50,837 nucleotides of DNA from an uncultured Saprospiraceae bacterium (GCA_938003955.1 CALKXE010000274.1:1-50837); one strand, 5' to 3'. Shown: positions 37,108 through 46,391, counted from the stretch's first letter. Program-made: numbers and translations. The notes: generated by a model not told the origin, from the letters alone.

Positions 37108-38085
37108 ATGGCACTAAAGTGGGGGATACTAGGATTAGGCAAGATAGCGCATCATTTTTGTAACGATTTATTGCTGGTTGATGGAAGTGAATTGCATGCT
37201 GTTGGCTCTAGATCAAAGGACAAAGCGGATAGCTTTGCTAAGCAATATGGTGCTTCCCAGAGCTACGGTTCTTACCAAGAATTGATCAATGATTCTGAAA
37301 TTGATATTATCTATGTTGCAACTCCTCATAGTTCTCATTTGGAATATGCTAAGATGGCAATGGGTGCCGGGAAACATGTCCTTTGCGAAAAACCTTTGGC
37401 AATTAATTTTGATCAAGTTTCCCAACTAGTGGATATATCTAAAGAGAATAAAGTCTTTCTTATGGAAGCACTCTGGACAAGATTCAATCCTGTATTTGAA
37501 GAAGTCATTTCCAAAATTAAAAATGGAGCGATAGGGATTCCTACATATTTGAATTCTACCTTCTCATTTTATACAGACATCGACCCATCTAGCCGATTAT
37601 TTGATCCTAATCTTGCAGGAGGTTCTATTTTGGACGTGGGGATATATCCAGCTTTTCTTTGTTATACGCTATTTGGTATGCCTCAATCTATTGCCGCTAC
37701 CGGTATTCTTAGCGAACAAGGAGTGGATTTGCAAATGACAGCGCTACTAGATTATGGAGGTGGATCAGCGCAACTTATGAGTGGCCTTCAAGCCAACTGC
37801 GAGCTTACGTCTAAAATATACGGAACAGAAGGTCAACTCATCATAGACAGCCGGTGGCACGAAGCTCAAAGCTATCAAATCAAAAAGGCTGATAAAAACG
37901 TAACTTTCAAGCACCCATCGATAGGCAGAGGGTATGCTCATGAAATTATGGAATGTATGTCTTGCATAGAAGAAGGACAGTTAGAAAGCTCAAAATGGTC
38001 TCACGAAGATAGCCTGAATCTTATATCAATATTAGATGAAATAAGAAGACAAGTTGGTGTCGTGTATCCAATAGAACAAACGTAG
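37108..38085 (+). CDS. Gfo/Idh/MocA family oxidoreductase
   Basis: The 325-residue protein has an N-terminal Rossmann fold with GILGLGKIAHHF (residues 6-17) and the signature CEKPLAINF (near residue 93), whose Lys is usually catalytic. The C-terminal alpha/beta domain has AGGSILDVGIYPAF. Members oxidise or reduce sugars, inositols or related polyols with NAD(P). The sequence resembles the trans-1,2-dihydrobenzene-1,2-diol dehydrogenase/dimeric dihydrodiol type, but the substrate is not determined. It stands alone, divergent from the oxidase gene. A terminator follows. Confidence 0.88.
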   Translation: MALKWGILGLGKIAHHFCNDLLLVDGSELHAVGSRSKDKADSFAKQYGASQSYGSYQELINDSEIDIIYVATPHSSHLEYAKMAMGAGKHVLCEKPLAINFDQVSQLVDISKENKVFLMEALWTRFNPVFEEVISKIKNGAIGIPTYLNSTFSFYTDIDPSSRLFDPNLAGGSILDVGIYPAFLCYTLFGMPQSIAATGILSEQGVDLQMTALLDYGGGSAQLMSGLQANCELTSKIYGTEGQLIIDSRWHEAQSYQIKKADKNVTFKHPSIGRGYAHEIMECMSCIEEGQLESSKWSHEDSLNLISILDEIRRQVGVVYPIEQT

Positions 38086-38102
38086 TATCTGACATCTCAA
38101 AG

Positions 38103-38134
38103 AGTGTCTGAAACTTTTAATAATCAGAGACACT
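38103..38134 (+). terminator. Rho-independent terminator after the oxidoreductase
   Basis: AGTGTCT (38103-38109) pairs with AGACACT (38128-38134), with a larger imperfect loop region between. Six T bases follow directly. Confidence 0.7.
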
Positions 38135-38214
38135 TTTTTCGCATCAATGTTTCTAAATTATAAAAACATATCGCTCGAGCCAAATAGCTCACCTCACATA
38201 ATTATCCAATCTGA

Positions 38215-39843
38215 TTACTTTAACCCTTCAACCCAGCTGGAGAAATCTGCTAATCCTAAAGCATTCAAGCACATGTCAGCGGTCAGGCCACCTTTTCTAG
38301 CTGCACAAACACCAGCATGAACATATCTGATCTGATCTTTACTATGTGCATCAGGATTGATAGAGATTTTCACTCCTTTCTCTAATGCGTATGGAATCCA
38401 AGACCAATCTAAATCAAGTCTTGATGGATTGGCATTAAGCTCGATAATCATACCATTTGCGGCACAGGCATCAATGATAAATGCATGATCAATAGGGTAG
38501 CCTTCCCTCGCTAATAATAGTCTTCCTGTTGGGTGGCCAAGTATGTGAGTATGTGGATTTTCTATTGCTTTCGCGAGTCTTGCGTTTGCTTTCGTTTTAT
38601 CCATTTTGAGGTTGGTGTGCACAGAAGCAATCACCAATTCAAACTCTTTAATGAAGTCATCACCATAATCCATGCTACCATCATTTAAGATGTCGCACTC
38701 TATGCTTTTGAAAATTCTGAAATTCTGGTATGATTCATTTAGCTTATCAATTTCTGCCATTTGCATCATGACTCGGTCTTCAGAAAGGCCATTTGCATAG
38801 AAAGCAGCTTTACTGTGATCGGACATGACAAAATATTCATATCCTAACCTAACACATTCATCTGCCATATCCTTTACAGAATGCAGTCCATCACTATAAG
38901 TTGAGTGATTATGTACAATTCCTTTTATATCCTCGTCTGTGATGAGTTTAGGCAGTTGATTGTTCTTAGATTGTTCATATGCAGTAGCTGATTCTCTGTA
39001 TTCTGGTACTACGTATGTCAAATCTAACTTGGTAAATACATCTTCCTCACTTTCTCCATTTGGGATATCAGCAATGTTTTCCAAAAACTGTTCACCTGAA
39101 TTCATTTTGAACGCGGTTGCCCCGAAATCTTCAGCTGATACTTGGTGAAGGAATACTGGATAGCCCTTATATTGGAGCATTGTCTCCTCTTCATTTAATT
39201 CAAGGCCTTCAATCCTCTCGATGAGGTCAGTGTCATTTATTGTTGATAATATGTCAATACCAGTTACTTCCGGCATCATTCTTTTGGTTGGGCCAGCAAG
39301 CGTTGATTTTTGATCTGGGTAAGTTGATTTTATGATTTGTTCTAGTTCGTTTGCTTCATTTTCTAAATAATCAAACAAGTACTTTCCTTGACTGTCAATA
39401 AAGTACTCCAATTGTTTCTTGAGTGTAGCTTGAGTTTTAAGACCAAAACCTTTTAGTTCGACGAGTCTATTTTCGTTACAAGCATAGAGCAATTCACCTA
39501 CGTTTTCTATTCCCAGTTCTTTCCAAACGACTTTGATCTTTTTTGGTCCGAAGCCCTTAATATCTAGCATTTTTACAATTCCTTCAGGGGTAATGTCAAC
39601 ATATTTTTGATATGTAGCTAAAGTACCTGTCTGCAAAAGTTCTTGGATTTTATCCGATATATTTTTACCGACACCTTTGATAGCGGCGATATCATCAGCG
39701 GGCATTACCGTTAGGTCTTGCTCTATTTTTCGCAAAGAAAGATATGCATTTGAGTATGATCGTATCTTAAATACATTCTCATCATGCAACTGCATGATTT
39801 TTGCCAACCTATTGAAAAATCTTGCTATATCTCTGTTTGTCAT
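38215..39843 (-). CDS. PolX-like protein with degenerate polymerase site and intact PHP domain
   Basis: The 542-residue protein has the PolX layout: N-terminal helix-hairpin-helix motifs (IKGVGKNISDKIQELL, IKGFGPKKIKVVW), a polymerase-X-like core and a C-terminal PHP hydrolase. In the core the usual GS and DxD are altered. AGPTKRMM replaces AGSxRR, and TGIDIL (Gly195, Asp197) keeps only one of the two Asp; the third catalytic Asp appears to be Phe in VFLHQV. The PHP motifs look complete: HNHSTYSDG from His311, SDHS, ECDIL, SVHT, GHPTGR and PDAH. It therefore probably acts as a metal-dependent nuclease or phosphatase rather than a polymerase. The start codon is ATG at 39843. Confidence 0.85.
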   Translation of the reverse strand: MTNRDIARFFNRLAKIMQLHDENVFKIRSYSNAYLSLRKIEQDLTVMPADDIAAIKGVGKNISDKIQELLQTGTLATYQKYVDITPEGIVKMLDIKGFGPKKIKVVWKELGIENVGELLYACNENRLVELKGFGLKTQATLKKQLEYFIDSQGKYLFDYLENEANELEQIIKSTYPDQKSTLAGPTKRMMPEVTGIDILSTINDTDLIERIEGLELNEEETMLQYKGYPVFLHQVSAEDFGATAFKMNSGEQFLENIADIPNGESEEDVFTKLDLTYVVPEYRESATAYEQSKNNQLPKLITDEDIKGIVHNHSTYSDGLHSVKDMADECVRLGYEYFVMSDHSKAAFYANGLSEDRVMMQMAEIDKLNESYQNFRIFKSIECDILNDGSMDYGDDFIKEFELVIASVHTNLKMDKTKANARLAKAIENPHTHILGHPTGRLLLAREGYPIDHAFIIDACAANGMIIELNANPSRLDLDWSWIPYALEKGVKISINPDAHSKDQIRYVHAGVCAARKGGLTADMCLNALGLADFSSWVEGLK

Positions 39844-39920
39844 ATTCTCTTTATTGTAACTCTAATGGTAAATACTTGCTTTTGGAATTTTATTTATATT
39901 TTGAGCTAATTATTAGGCTG

Positions 39921-39928
39921 CAAAACTA
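39921..39928 (-). promoter_or_regulatory. Putative -7 element for the PolX-like gene
   Basis: On the minus strand this reads TAGTTTTG, an exact TAnnTTTG match, 77 bases before the start codon. A TTG is present on that strand 16 bases upstream, shorter than the usual 19. Confidence 0.4.
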
Positions 39929-39954
39929 ATCAATACATTTTCATCAAACAATTT

Positions 39955-39984
39955 TTGATTATAAAGTCTACTATATTAAATTTG
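39955..39984 (+). promoter_or_regulatory. Canonical Bacteroidota promoter for the MORN-type lipoprotein gene
   Basis: TTG at 39955-39957 and TAAATTTG at 39977-39984 are separated by exactly 19 bases, matching the consensus in full. The gene's ATG lies 56 bases downstream. The site lies next to the divergent promoter of the PolX-like gene. Confidence 0.8.
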
Positions 39985-40040
39985 CTCAATAATAATAAAG
40001 TACATAACTCCAATATTTACATTTTAAAATATAAAGAAAT

Positions 40041-40631
40041 ATGAAAATCCAATTAAGTTTTGCTCTAGCTATCATATGTGCCATGTTCATAACGGCCTGT
40101 GGCGGTGGTGGAAGTTCTCAGCCAATATCTGCAGATATGACTGGATATACGGTCAGTGATTTGGAAGGAACTAACGCTTCAGGAGCACAGAAATTTAACG
40201 CAGCCGGAGTTGTTATCGAAAATGGATACATCATAGCTGGAAATAAAAGTGGGCAATGGTCGACTTACGGAGATGATGGTAGGATTAGTTCTGTTGCAAA
40301 TTATATAGATGGGATGAAAAACGGTGAAGAATTAAATTTTAATAACCGTGGAATGCTAGAAGGTAAAACTTCATATAAAAACAATAAGCTACATGGATTA
40401 TCAGGCACATATAAAAATGGGAGGCCAGTGCAAGAAATTTCTTACAAAGATGGACAATTTGATGGTTCTACAAAGAAGTACTTCAATAATGGGAAAATCC
40501 AACAAGAGATCAACTTTAAGAACGGTAAGCAAGATGGTGTATTCAAATACTTTGATGAAGAAGGTAATGTAACATTAGAGTACATGTACAAAAATGGTGA
40601 AAAAGTAAGTGGTGGAATAGTTGAGAAATAA
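40041..40631 (+). CDS. Lipoprotein with MORN-variant (YwqK-type) repeats
   Basis: The 196-residue protein has a lipoprotein signal ending in FITACGGGG (Cys20). From about residue 60 it consists of repeats of the YwqK/MORN_2 type, each with a pattern like Y-x-D/N-G-x-x-x-G, for example NYIDGMKNGEELNFNNRG, SYKDGQFDGSTKKYFNNG and NFKNGKQDGVFKYFDEEG. Such proteins are often labelled toxin-antitoxin YwqK antitoxins, but no toxin gene is next to this one and that name should not be taken as function. The repeats form a beta-hairpin ladder that may bind protein or membrane. It has its own promoter and terminator. Confidence 0.85.
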   Translation: MKIQLSFALAIICAMFITACGGGGSSQPISADMTGYTVSDLEGTNASGAQKFNAAGVVIENGYIIAGNKSGQWSTYGDDGRISSVANYIDGMKNGEELNFNNRGMLEGKTSYKNNKLHGLSGTYKNGRPVQEISYKDGQFDGSTKKYFNNGKIQQEINFKNGKQDGVFKYFDEEGNVTLEYMYKNGEKVSGGIVEK

Positions 40632-40653
40632 ATTATACACTGAAGATAGATTA

Positions 40654-40683
40654 AAAGGCTCGCAATTAGATTTGTGAGCCTTT
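40654..40683 (+). terminator. Rho-independent terminator after the MORN-type gene
   Basis: AAAGGCTCGCAA pairs with TTGTGAGCCTTT over 12 positions with one G-T pair. It is followed by CTTGTTTTTGG, an interrupted U-tract. Confidence 0.8.
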
Positions 40684-40748
40684 CTTGTTTTTGGAGTTAT
40701 AGAATTCTAATTGGATATAAATGACCAGAAGAGTGGTGTTCAATTTAT

Positions 40749-40780
40749 TTGGTGTCTAAATCAATTTTCTATTATATTTG
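40749..40780 (+). promoter_or_regulatory. Putative promoter of the alpha/beta hydrolase gene
   Basis: TATATTTG (40773-40780) fits TAnnTTTG, with TTG at 40749-40751 and a 21-base spacer. The start codon lies 23 bases downstream. Confidence 0.5.
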
Positions 40781-40803
40781 AATCAGTTATTTATTTTTAA
40801 TCT

Positions 40804-41433
40804 ATGATTCTATACAAAATTGGTGGACTAGGCGCAGATGAAAGAGTTTTCGAAAAACTTACGTTAAATACACCTTCGGTTTCGATTAAATGGTTAGTCC
40901 CAGAAACCCAAGAATCTCTCAAAGACTACACTTTTAGAATAAGTAAACAGATTGATCAAAGCGAAGAATTTGGAATCATCGCAGTAAGCTTCGGTGGGAT
41001 AATAGCTATAGAACTTAGAAAAATATTAAACACTAAAACTATCATTCTTATATCCTCTGTATCCATTAGTGATGAGTTACCTTACAAATCATTAAGAATT
41101 CCATTGTCAAGATTGGTAAAATTGATTCCTGGCGCACTCATTAAACCTCCTCAATTTATGATGAATTTTATGTTCGGGGCAGTTGATAAAGAGTTGTTGT
41201 CTAAAATAATAAGAGATACTGATCCTAGTTTTATTAGATGGGCACTACATAAGATACTTACCTGGAGACATAATAATGGAGAAGGTGAATTATTTAGAAT
41301 TCATGGATCAACAGATAGGTTGATTCCTCTGAAAGGCATAGCACATATAATCAAAGACGGTGGTCATTTTATGATAGTGGATAGAGCGGATGAATTATCA
41401 GTACTGATCAATGAGCATATACAATCATGCTAG
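40804..41433 (+). CDS. Small alpha/beta hydrolase
   Basis: The 209-residue protein has an alpha/beta-hydrolase core. The nucleophile elbow is seen as AVSFGGIIA (Ser near residue 63), the acid as HGSTDRLIP (Asp near residue 173) and the catalytic His as DGGHFMIVDRA (near residue 189). An N-terminal GGLGADERVF loop supplies the oxyanion-hole region. It is shorter than most members and has a small cap. No signal peptide is seen. The substrate, probably an ester or thioester, is not predictable. Confidence 0.8.
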   Translation: MILYKIGGLGADERVFEKLTLNTPSVSIKWLVPETQESLKDYTFRISKQIDQSEEFGIIAVSFGGIIAIELRKILNTKTIILISSVSISDELPYKSLRIPLSRLVKLIPGALIKPPQFMMNFMFGAVDKELLSKIIRDTDPSFIRWALHKILTWRHNNGEGELFRIHGSTDRLIPLKGIAHIIKDGGHFMIVDRADELSVLINEHIQSC

Positions 41434-41471
41434 ATTAGAAAAGAAAGATGAACGGTCCAATCGTTAAATTG

Positions 41472-42653
41472 TTAAGCATTAATACTAGAATCTTTATTTC
41501 TCATAACACTACTCACACCAAACAAGGGCCCAATTAGTAACAGCCAATACACATAATCGGAATTAAAACTATTGACCAAGTAAGTGAGTAATTGTATACT
41601 GATTATAGTAATGCTAAACCCAAGACATGTAGCAATGGTTAAAGCTGTTCCTCGGAACTCTTTGGGCGCATTTTGAGCAACAAGAGCTGAAAATAGAGGA
41701 GAGTCAGCGATTACAGTCATGCCCCAGATCAAAAGTAATGTCAGCGCTAGAGTTTGATTTGAATTACCAATAAAAGGAAATATTACACAACAGACTCCAG
41801 ATGATATAAGTGCAATCAAAGCTATACGACGATTTCCAGATTTTGTGGATAAATTGCCTCCTATGATACATGAAACACTACCAATAGCGATGATTATGAA
41901 TGACCAGAGTGATACATTCAGAGGATATTGTTCCGTGGATATATCTAATAGTATAATGGGTGCAAAAGCCCAAAATGCATACAGTTCCCACATGTGCCCG
42001 ATATAACCAAATGTATAAGATCTGAAATTTTCATCTCTGAAAATAGTGAAAGTCTTAGAGAAATCTAATTTTGAAATTGGACTTCTATATGGTCCATCAG
42101 GAATTAATAAATAAATCAATAGTCCACCTACGGCTGATATGATAGATGTGATATAAATTACAATTTGCCAATTAAAACCATTGCTACCTGATAAGTATTT
42201 GAGTAAATGGGGAAAAGCGGTACCTAATACTAAGGCTGCCACTAAATAGCTTAATGACTTTCCCAATCCTTTTTCAAAGTAGTCTGAGGCTATCTTCATC
42301 CCAACTGGATAAATACCAGCCAGACAGAATCCTACTCCAAATCTAAAAGCAAGTAGGGTAGTCAATGTATTAGACTCCATTACAATTCCTAAGTTGAGGA
42401 TGGTACCAATGATTGCTGAGATAAAAAACACTTTTGATGGAGAAAAACGATCCGCTAGGGAAAGTATACTCATCGCCAAAGTTCCGATTATGAATCCAAG
42501 CTGCACAGCGTTGGTCATATAACCAATCGCATTAGGGCTTAAGTCAAACTGAGTTATTAAATTAGTCAATACAGCATTGCTAGCAAACCACATGGATGTG
42601 CAACAAAATTGAGAAATGACTATAATTAATAATACAGTTGATTTTGATTTCAT
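41472..42653 (-). CDS. MFS transporter
   Basis: The 393-residue protein has about twelve membrane segments and major-facilitator features, such as FRFGVGFCLAGIYPVGMKIA (near residue 103) and a basic loop after helix 2 (SLADRFSPSKVF). The protein resembles the CynX/NimT-like branch of MFS; a sugar, cyanate or drug could be the cargo. It is divergent from the GH3 gene, with about 230 bases between the two starts, so a joint role in sugar use is possible but unproven. Its stop lies 38 bases from that of the convergent hydrolase gene. Confidence 0.82.
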   Translation of the reverse strand: MKSKSTVLLIIVISQFCCTSMWFASNAVLTNLITQFDLSPNAIGYMTNAVQLGFIIGTLAMSILSLADRFSPSKVFFISAIIGTILNLGIVMESNTLTTLLAFRFGVGFCLAGIYPVGMKIASDYFEKGLGKSLSYLVAALVLGTAFPHLLKYLSGSNGFNWQIVIYITSIISAVGGLLIYLLIPDGPYRSPISKLDFSKTFTIFRDENFRSYTFGYIGHMWELYAFWAFAPIILLDISTEQYPLNVSLWSFIIIAIGSVSCIIGGNLSTKSGNRRIALIALISSGVCCVIFPFIGNSNQTLALTLLLIWGMTVIADSPLFSALVAQNAPKEFRGTALTIATCLGFSITIISIQLLTYLVNSFNSDYVYWLLLIGPLFGVSSVMRNKDSSINA

Positions 42654-42856
42654 CTAAAGTTAATAGTTTACAGAATGTCAACTGGTGCAAATATGGCTTA
42701 ATTTGAAAGAAAAAATGTAATTGTGTTTGTCTTGTAAGTATTTATTTGTTGAAAAAAAACCAGCAATTTGGGTCTTTATAAAGAGATTTAGATCGATAGA
42801 TGCATTAACAGTTAAATAAACTTGGTGTGAAGTTTACACAAAGTAATTCTAAGTTG

Positions 42857-42864
42857 TATTTTTG
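42857..42864 (+). promoter_or_regulatory. Putative -7 element of the GH3 gene
   Basis: TATTTTTG is an exact TAnnTTTG match 23 bases before the chosen ATG at 42888. The -33 position lacks TTG. The box overlaps an upstream in-frame GTG, which argues against that codon being the start. Confidence 0.5.
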
Positions 42865-42887
42865 TGGTTCAACTGAAAACAATATTC

Positions 42888-45197
42888 ATGAAAAAGATTC
42901 TAAATATTAGTGTACTGTTCCTAATCATTTTGGGATTCGGATGTAAATCAAATAAAGTGAAAGAAGTTACCAAATCTGTAACAACAATAAATAAATACGA
43001 GAAGGTAGAATCTCTCCTCAAAAAGATGACATTAGAAGAGAAGGTCGGTCAGATGAATCTCTATAATGGTTTCTACGATCTTACTGGGCCTGCTCCAAGT
43101 GAAGGAGACGCAGCTCAGAAATATGATAATATCAAAAATGGACTTGTAGGCGCGATGCTAAATATACATGGAGTTGAAGAAGTGCGTAAGATGCAAGAAC
43201 TAGCGGTGAATAACTCTAGGCTTGGGATTCCTTTGATATTTGGATTTGATGTGATCCACGGCTTTAAAACGCAATCGCCAATACCATTGGCAGAGTCGGC
43301 CTCATGGGATATGGCAGCTATTAAAAAGTCAGCGGCCATGGCCAGTAGAGAAGCAGCCGCATCTGGATTAAACTGGACCTTCGCTCCAATGGTGGATACT
43401 TCAAGAGATCCGAGATGGGGCAGAGTAATGGAAGGCGCTGGAGAAGATCCATACTTGGGTAGTATGATTGCAAAGGCGAGAGTAGAAGGATTTCAAGGTG
43501 ATGACTTGTCTGATCCCTTGACATTAGCAGCTTGTGCTAAACATTTTGCAGCATATGGTTTTGCGGAGGGAGGAAGAGATTATAATACAACAGATATGAG
43601 TGGGGTGACGCTTCATAATATTGTAATGCCACCATTCAAAGCGGCAGTAGATGCGGGGGTTGCGACCTTTATGAATGGCTTCAATGATTTGAATGGTAGT
43701 CCAGTGAATTCTGATGAATATCTGCAAAGGGATTTACTGAAAGGAGCATGGGGCTTCGATGGATTTGTAGTGTCTGATTGGGGATCAATTATTCAGATTG
43801 TAGCTCAAGGACAGGCGGCTACCGCAAAAGAAGCCGCAATGAGGTGCGCAAATGCGGGGTCAGACATGGATATGGAAAGTCATGTTTATATCAAACATCT
43901 ACCAACATTAGTGAAAGAAGGCAAGGTGGATGAAGCTGAAATTACTGATGCCGCTAGACGAATCTTAAATATTAAGTTTGAGTTAGGGTTATTCGAAGAT
44001 CCATTCAAATACTGTGATGAAGATAGAGAGAAGTCTGAAATAGGCAGTGATAGAAATATTGCAGAGGCTAGAGATATGGCTAGAAAGTCAATTGTTCTTT
44101 TGCAGAATGAAGGTGGGTTACTACCGCTTAATAGAACCAATAAAAAAGTAGCTGTTATAGGACCAATGGTCTCGGAAAAAGATAGTCCACTAGGCAGTTG
44201 GCGATTAGCAGCTGAAAATGGTTCGGCAATATCTGTACAAGAAGGATTGTCACAATATCAAGGGGTAGACTGGAGCTTTCATCAAGGTGTGAAATTAATA
44301 GAGAAACCAGCGGCATTTGTTCTTGAAACATATATTAATGAGACGGACCGCACTGGAATAGATGAAGCGGTTGAGGCTGCAAAAGCATCTGATGTAGTCA
44401 TCCTCGCATTAGGCGAACATGGTTTCCAGTCAGGAGAAGCAAGATCAAGAACGAAACTAGGACTACCTGGACTTCAACAAGAACTATTGGAGGCTGTATA
44501 TGAAGTGAATAAGAATGTAGTACTGTTATTATTTAACGGAAGGCCTCTTACGCTTACATGGGCTAAAGATAATATACCTACGATACTAGAGGTTTGGCAG
44601 CTAGGTAATGAAAGTGGAAATGCGATTGCAGATGTTATTATGGGAGAGTATAATCCATCAGGTAAGTTGCCAATGACATTTCCTCGTAGTGTAGGTCAGA
44701 TCCCATCATACTATAACAATAGATCTACAGGTAGACCAAATCAAGATAGCAATAAGGACCTAGTATTTTGGTCTCATTATTCTGATGAAACACTAGATCC
44801 GTTATATGCATTCGGTCATGGATTAAGTTATACGAGTTTTGAATATTCTAATTTGAAGGCAGATATAAAAGAGGATGGATCTATTGACGTGTCGGTAAGT
44901 GTTGCGAACACTGGTGGATATGACGGGGAAGAAGTTATTCAATTATATATTAGAGATTTATTTTCTTCTATTATTAGACCGATCAAAGAACTGAAAGGAT
45001 TCCGTAAAACGCAAATAAAATCAGGTAGATCAAAGTCGATTAAGTTTACACTGACAGATAAGGAATTGGGCTATTACGATAATAATGGTAAATGGTTCGT
45101 AGAACCTGGAGAGTATGAGATAATGGTAGGCGGAAGTAGTGATAGGTTGATTAAGGTTACGGTAGATACTACGCCATTAGTAATTGTGGTGAAATAA
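42888..45197 (+). CDS. GH3 family beta-glucosidase, lipoprotein
   Basis: The ATG at 42888 is chosen because a lipoprotein signal follows (FLIILGFGCKSN, Cys16); an upstream GTG in frame at 42864 overlaps the promoter box. The 769-residue protein has a GH3 N-terminal barrel with FGFDVIHGFKTQSPIPL and the nucleophile Asp297 in VVSDWGS. The alpha/beta sandwich domain follows, then a fibronectin-III-like tail (from about residue 675). The build matches BglX-like beta-glucosidases. It probably trims glucose from beta-glucans or cellodextrins in the periplasm or at the outer membrane. The next gene is convergent, with a shared terminator. Confidence 0.92.
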   Translation: MKKILNISVLFLIILGFGCKSNKVKEVTKSVTTINKYEKVESLLKKMTLEEKVGQMNLYNGFYDLTGPAPSEGDAAQKYDNIKNGLVGAMLNIHGVEEVRKMQELAVNNSRLGIPLIFGFDVIHGFKTQSPIPLAESASWDMAAIKKSAAMASREAAASGLNWTFAPMVDTSRDPRWGRVMEGAGEDPYLGSMIAKARVEGFQGDDLSDPLTLAACAKHFAAYGFAEGGRDYNTTDMSGVTLHNIVMPPFKAAVDAGVATFMNGFNDLNGSPVNSDEYLQRDLLKGAWGFDGFVVSDWGSIIQIVAQGQAATAKEAAMRCANAGSDMDMESHVYIKHLPTLVKEGKVDEAEITDAARRILNIKFELGLFEDPFKYCDEDREKSEIGSDRNIAEARDMARKSIVLLQNEGGLLPLNRTNKKVAVIGPMVSEKDSPLGSWRLAAENGSAISVQEGLSQYQGVDWSFHQGVKLIEKPAAFVLETYINETDRTGIDEAVEAAKASDVVILALGEHGFQSGEARSRTKLGLPGLQQELLEAVYEVNKNVVLLLFNGRPLTLTWAKDNIPTILEVWQLGNESGNAIADVIMGEYNPSGKLPMTFPRSVGQIPSYYNNRSTGRPNQDSNKDLVFWSHYSDETLDPLYAFGHGLSYTSFEYSNLKADIKEDGSIDVSVSVANTGGYDGEEVIQLYIRDLFSSIIRPIKELKGFRKTQIKSGRSKSIKFTLTDKELGYYDNNGKWFVEPGEYEIMVGGSSDRLIKVTVDTTPLVIVVK

Positions 45198-45220
45198 ATT
45201 ATTTGCCATAAGGTATGATG

Positions 45221-45254
45221 AGTCAAATCTTCTTTCTATAAAGAGGATTTGACT
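45221..45254. terminator. Bidirectional terminator between the GH3 and FkbM genes
   Basis: AGTCAAATCTTCTTT pairs with AAAGAGGATTTGACT over 15 positions with one G-T pair and a CTAT loop. It lies one base beyond the stop of the convergent methyltransferase gene and can serve both transcripts. Confidence 0.75.
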
Positions 45255-45255
45255 T

Positions 45256-45975
45256 CTATTTCGGATAAGCAATAAAGTAATAATTCTTCTTTTCGTAAAA
45301 CTGGTTTTTAAATTGATCAAGTGTAAAACTACTTTTGTTATCAAGCCAGCTCTTCATCAGAGATATATTATAATTCATGCTATCAAACAGGGCAAATACT
45401 TTCTCAGGAGAAGAGTCATAGAATTCTGAAGCTCCTAGGCCATGTTCGAATATAATTACTGGTTTTGTCCTTTTTATAGTTTCTACAGCACCTTCAAGAA
45501 CATTAAGTTCTCCGCCTTCTACATCAATTTTGATAAGATCAACTGGAGTATTTTTATTAAAGAGTATATCCAGCCTTTCAGTTTTGACTTCTATCTGTTC
45601 ATCTACTTCATTGGGTCTGTCGTATGCTCTTTTGACTAATCCGCTATATGCAGGGTTTGACACAACATGGTTGAATACAGACGTACCAGATTTATTACTG
45701 AGAGCTACTTCATGGATAGTACAGTTCGTATTTGTGTATTTACTAGCAAGGCTCTTGTACATGCTTGGGATTGGCTCAAATCCAAAGTGATGACCATCTG
45801 GAGCATGACTGATAATAATGTCAAGCACTTCGCCTTTATGACATCCTATGTCAAGACAATTACTGTTTTTCTTGCACACTTTTTTTATGATCGCATTGGT
45901 CTGCCGATCATAAGCTTGATTTTTGGTAAAATCAAACGGAAGTTTCTTTATAAGATTCTTAAGTGTGTTGAGCAT
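45256..45975 (-). CDS. FkbM family methyltransferase
   Basis: The start is set at the ATG at 45975 (MLNTLKNLIKKLPFDF); an earlier TTG at 46017 in the same frame would add 14 residues and is less likely. The 239-residue protein has the SAM-binding motif CLDIGCHKGEV (near residue 40) and the FkbM signatures FGFEPIPSMYKSL and DLIKIDVEGGELNVLEGA (near residue 149). Enzymes of this group methylate hydroxyls of sugars, lipids or natural products. It is alone here, beside a glucosidase, so the substrate is open. Confidence 0.85.
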   Translation of the reverse strand: MLNTLKNLIKKLPFDFTKNQAYDRQTNAIIKKVCKKNSNCLDIGCHKGEVLDIIISHAPDGHHFGFEPIPSMYKSLASKYTNTNCTIHEVALSNKSGTSVFNHVVSNPAYSGLVKRAYDRPNEVDEQIEVKTERLDILFNKNTPVDLIKIDVEGGELNVLEGAVETIKRTKPVIIFEHGLGASEFYDSSPEKVFALFDSMNYNISLMKSWLDNKSSFTLDQFKNQFYEKKNYYFIAYPK

Positions 45976-46314
45976 ATAGTTTATTCTTTGAGCCGTAAAA
46001 ATAATATTATTAAACAAACTGCATAATTTTTGAAATTTTGAATTTCAAGAGTTTCAAAAAGTAATGTAAATATTTTAAAGCACATTACGATATTAAGTGT
46101 GAAAGAGGTCAGAAATTAAGTTTGAATAAAGAAAGTGAAAACTATTTTCTTATCTAAATTATTCAAAATCAAGCGAGTAAAAAATTAATGAATGAATTCT
46201 AAATTTATTTCTTGAATAATGCTTGTAATTATAAAAAATCATGCTAGTTTTGCATCGCTTTTAGAAGTTAAAGCATTTGAATTGAAATATTTAATTCGAT
46301 AAATAAATAACCTT
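45976..46314. other. AT-rich spacer upstream of the tRNA duplication
   Basis: No gene is seen in about 340 bases. The right part carries the first tRNA promoter, and homology to the second tRNA leader begins near 46190. Confidence 0.5.
46223..46252 (+). promoter_or_regulatory. Canonical promoter of the first tRNA-Asp
   Basis: TTG (46223-46225), a 19-base spacer and TAGTTTTG (46245-46252) match the Bacteroidota consensus exactly. The mature tRNA starts 62 bases after the box. Confidence 0.85.
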
Positions 46315-46388
46315 GGTCTGGTAGTTCAGTTGGTTAGAATACCTGCCTGTCACGCAGGGGGTCGCGGGTTCGAGTCCCGTCCAGACCG
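46315..46388 (+). tRNA. tRNA-Asp (GTC), copy 1
   Basis: The 74-base gene folds as a cloverleaf: acceptor arms GGTCTGG and CCAGACC, a discriminator G, anticodon loop CTGTCAC with anticodon GTC, and T-arm GCGGGTTCGAGTCCCGT. The 3' CCA is not encoded (CA follows the discriminator). It reads GAC and GAU codons. Confidence 0.97.
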
Positions 46389-46391
46389 CAC

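Noticed and set aside
40041..40631. YwqK-type antitoxin of a toxin-antitoxin pair
   Set aside because: No toxin gene is adjacent, and the lipoprotein signal and MORN-variant repeats fit an envelope protein better.
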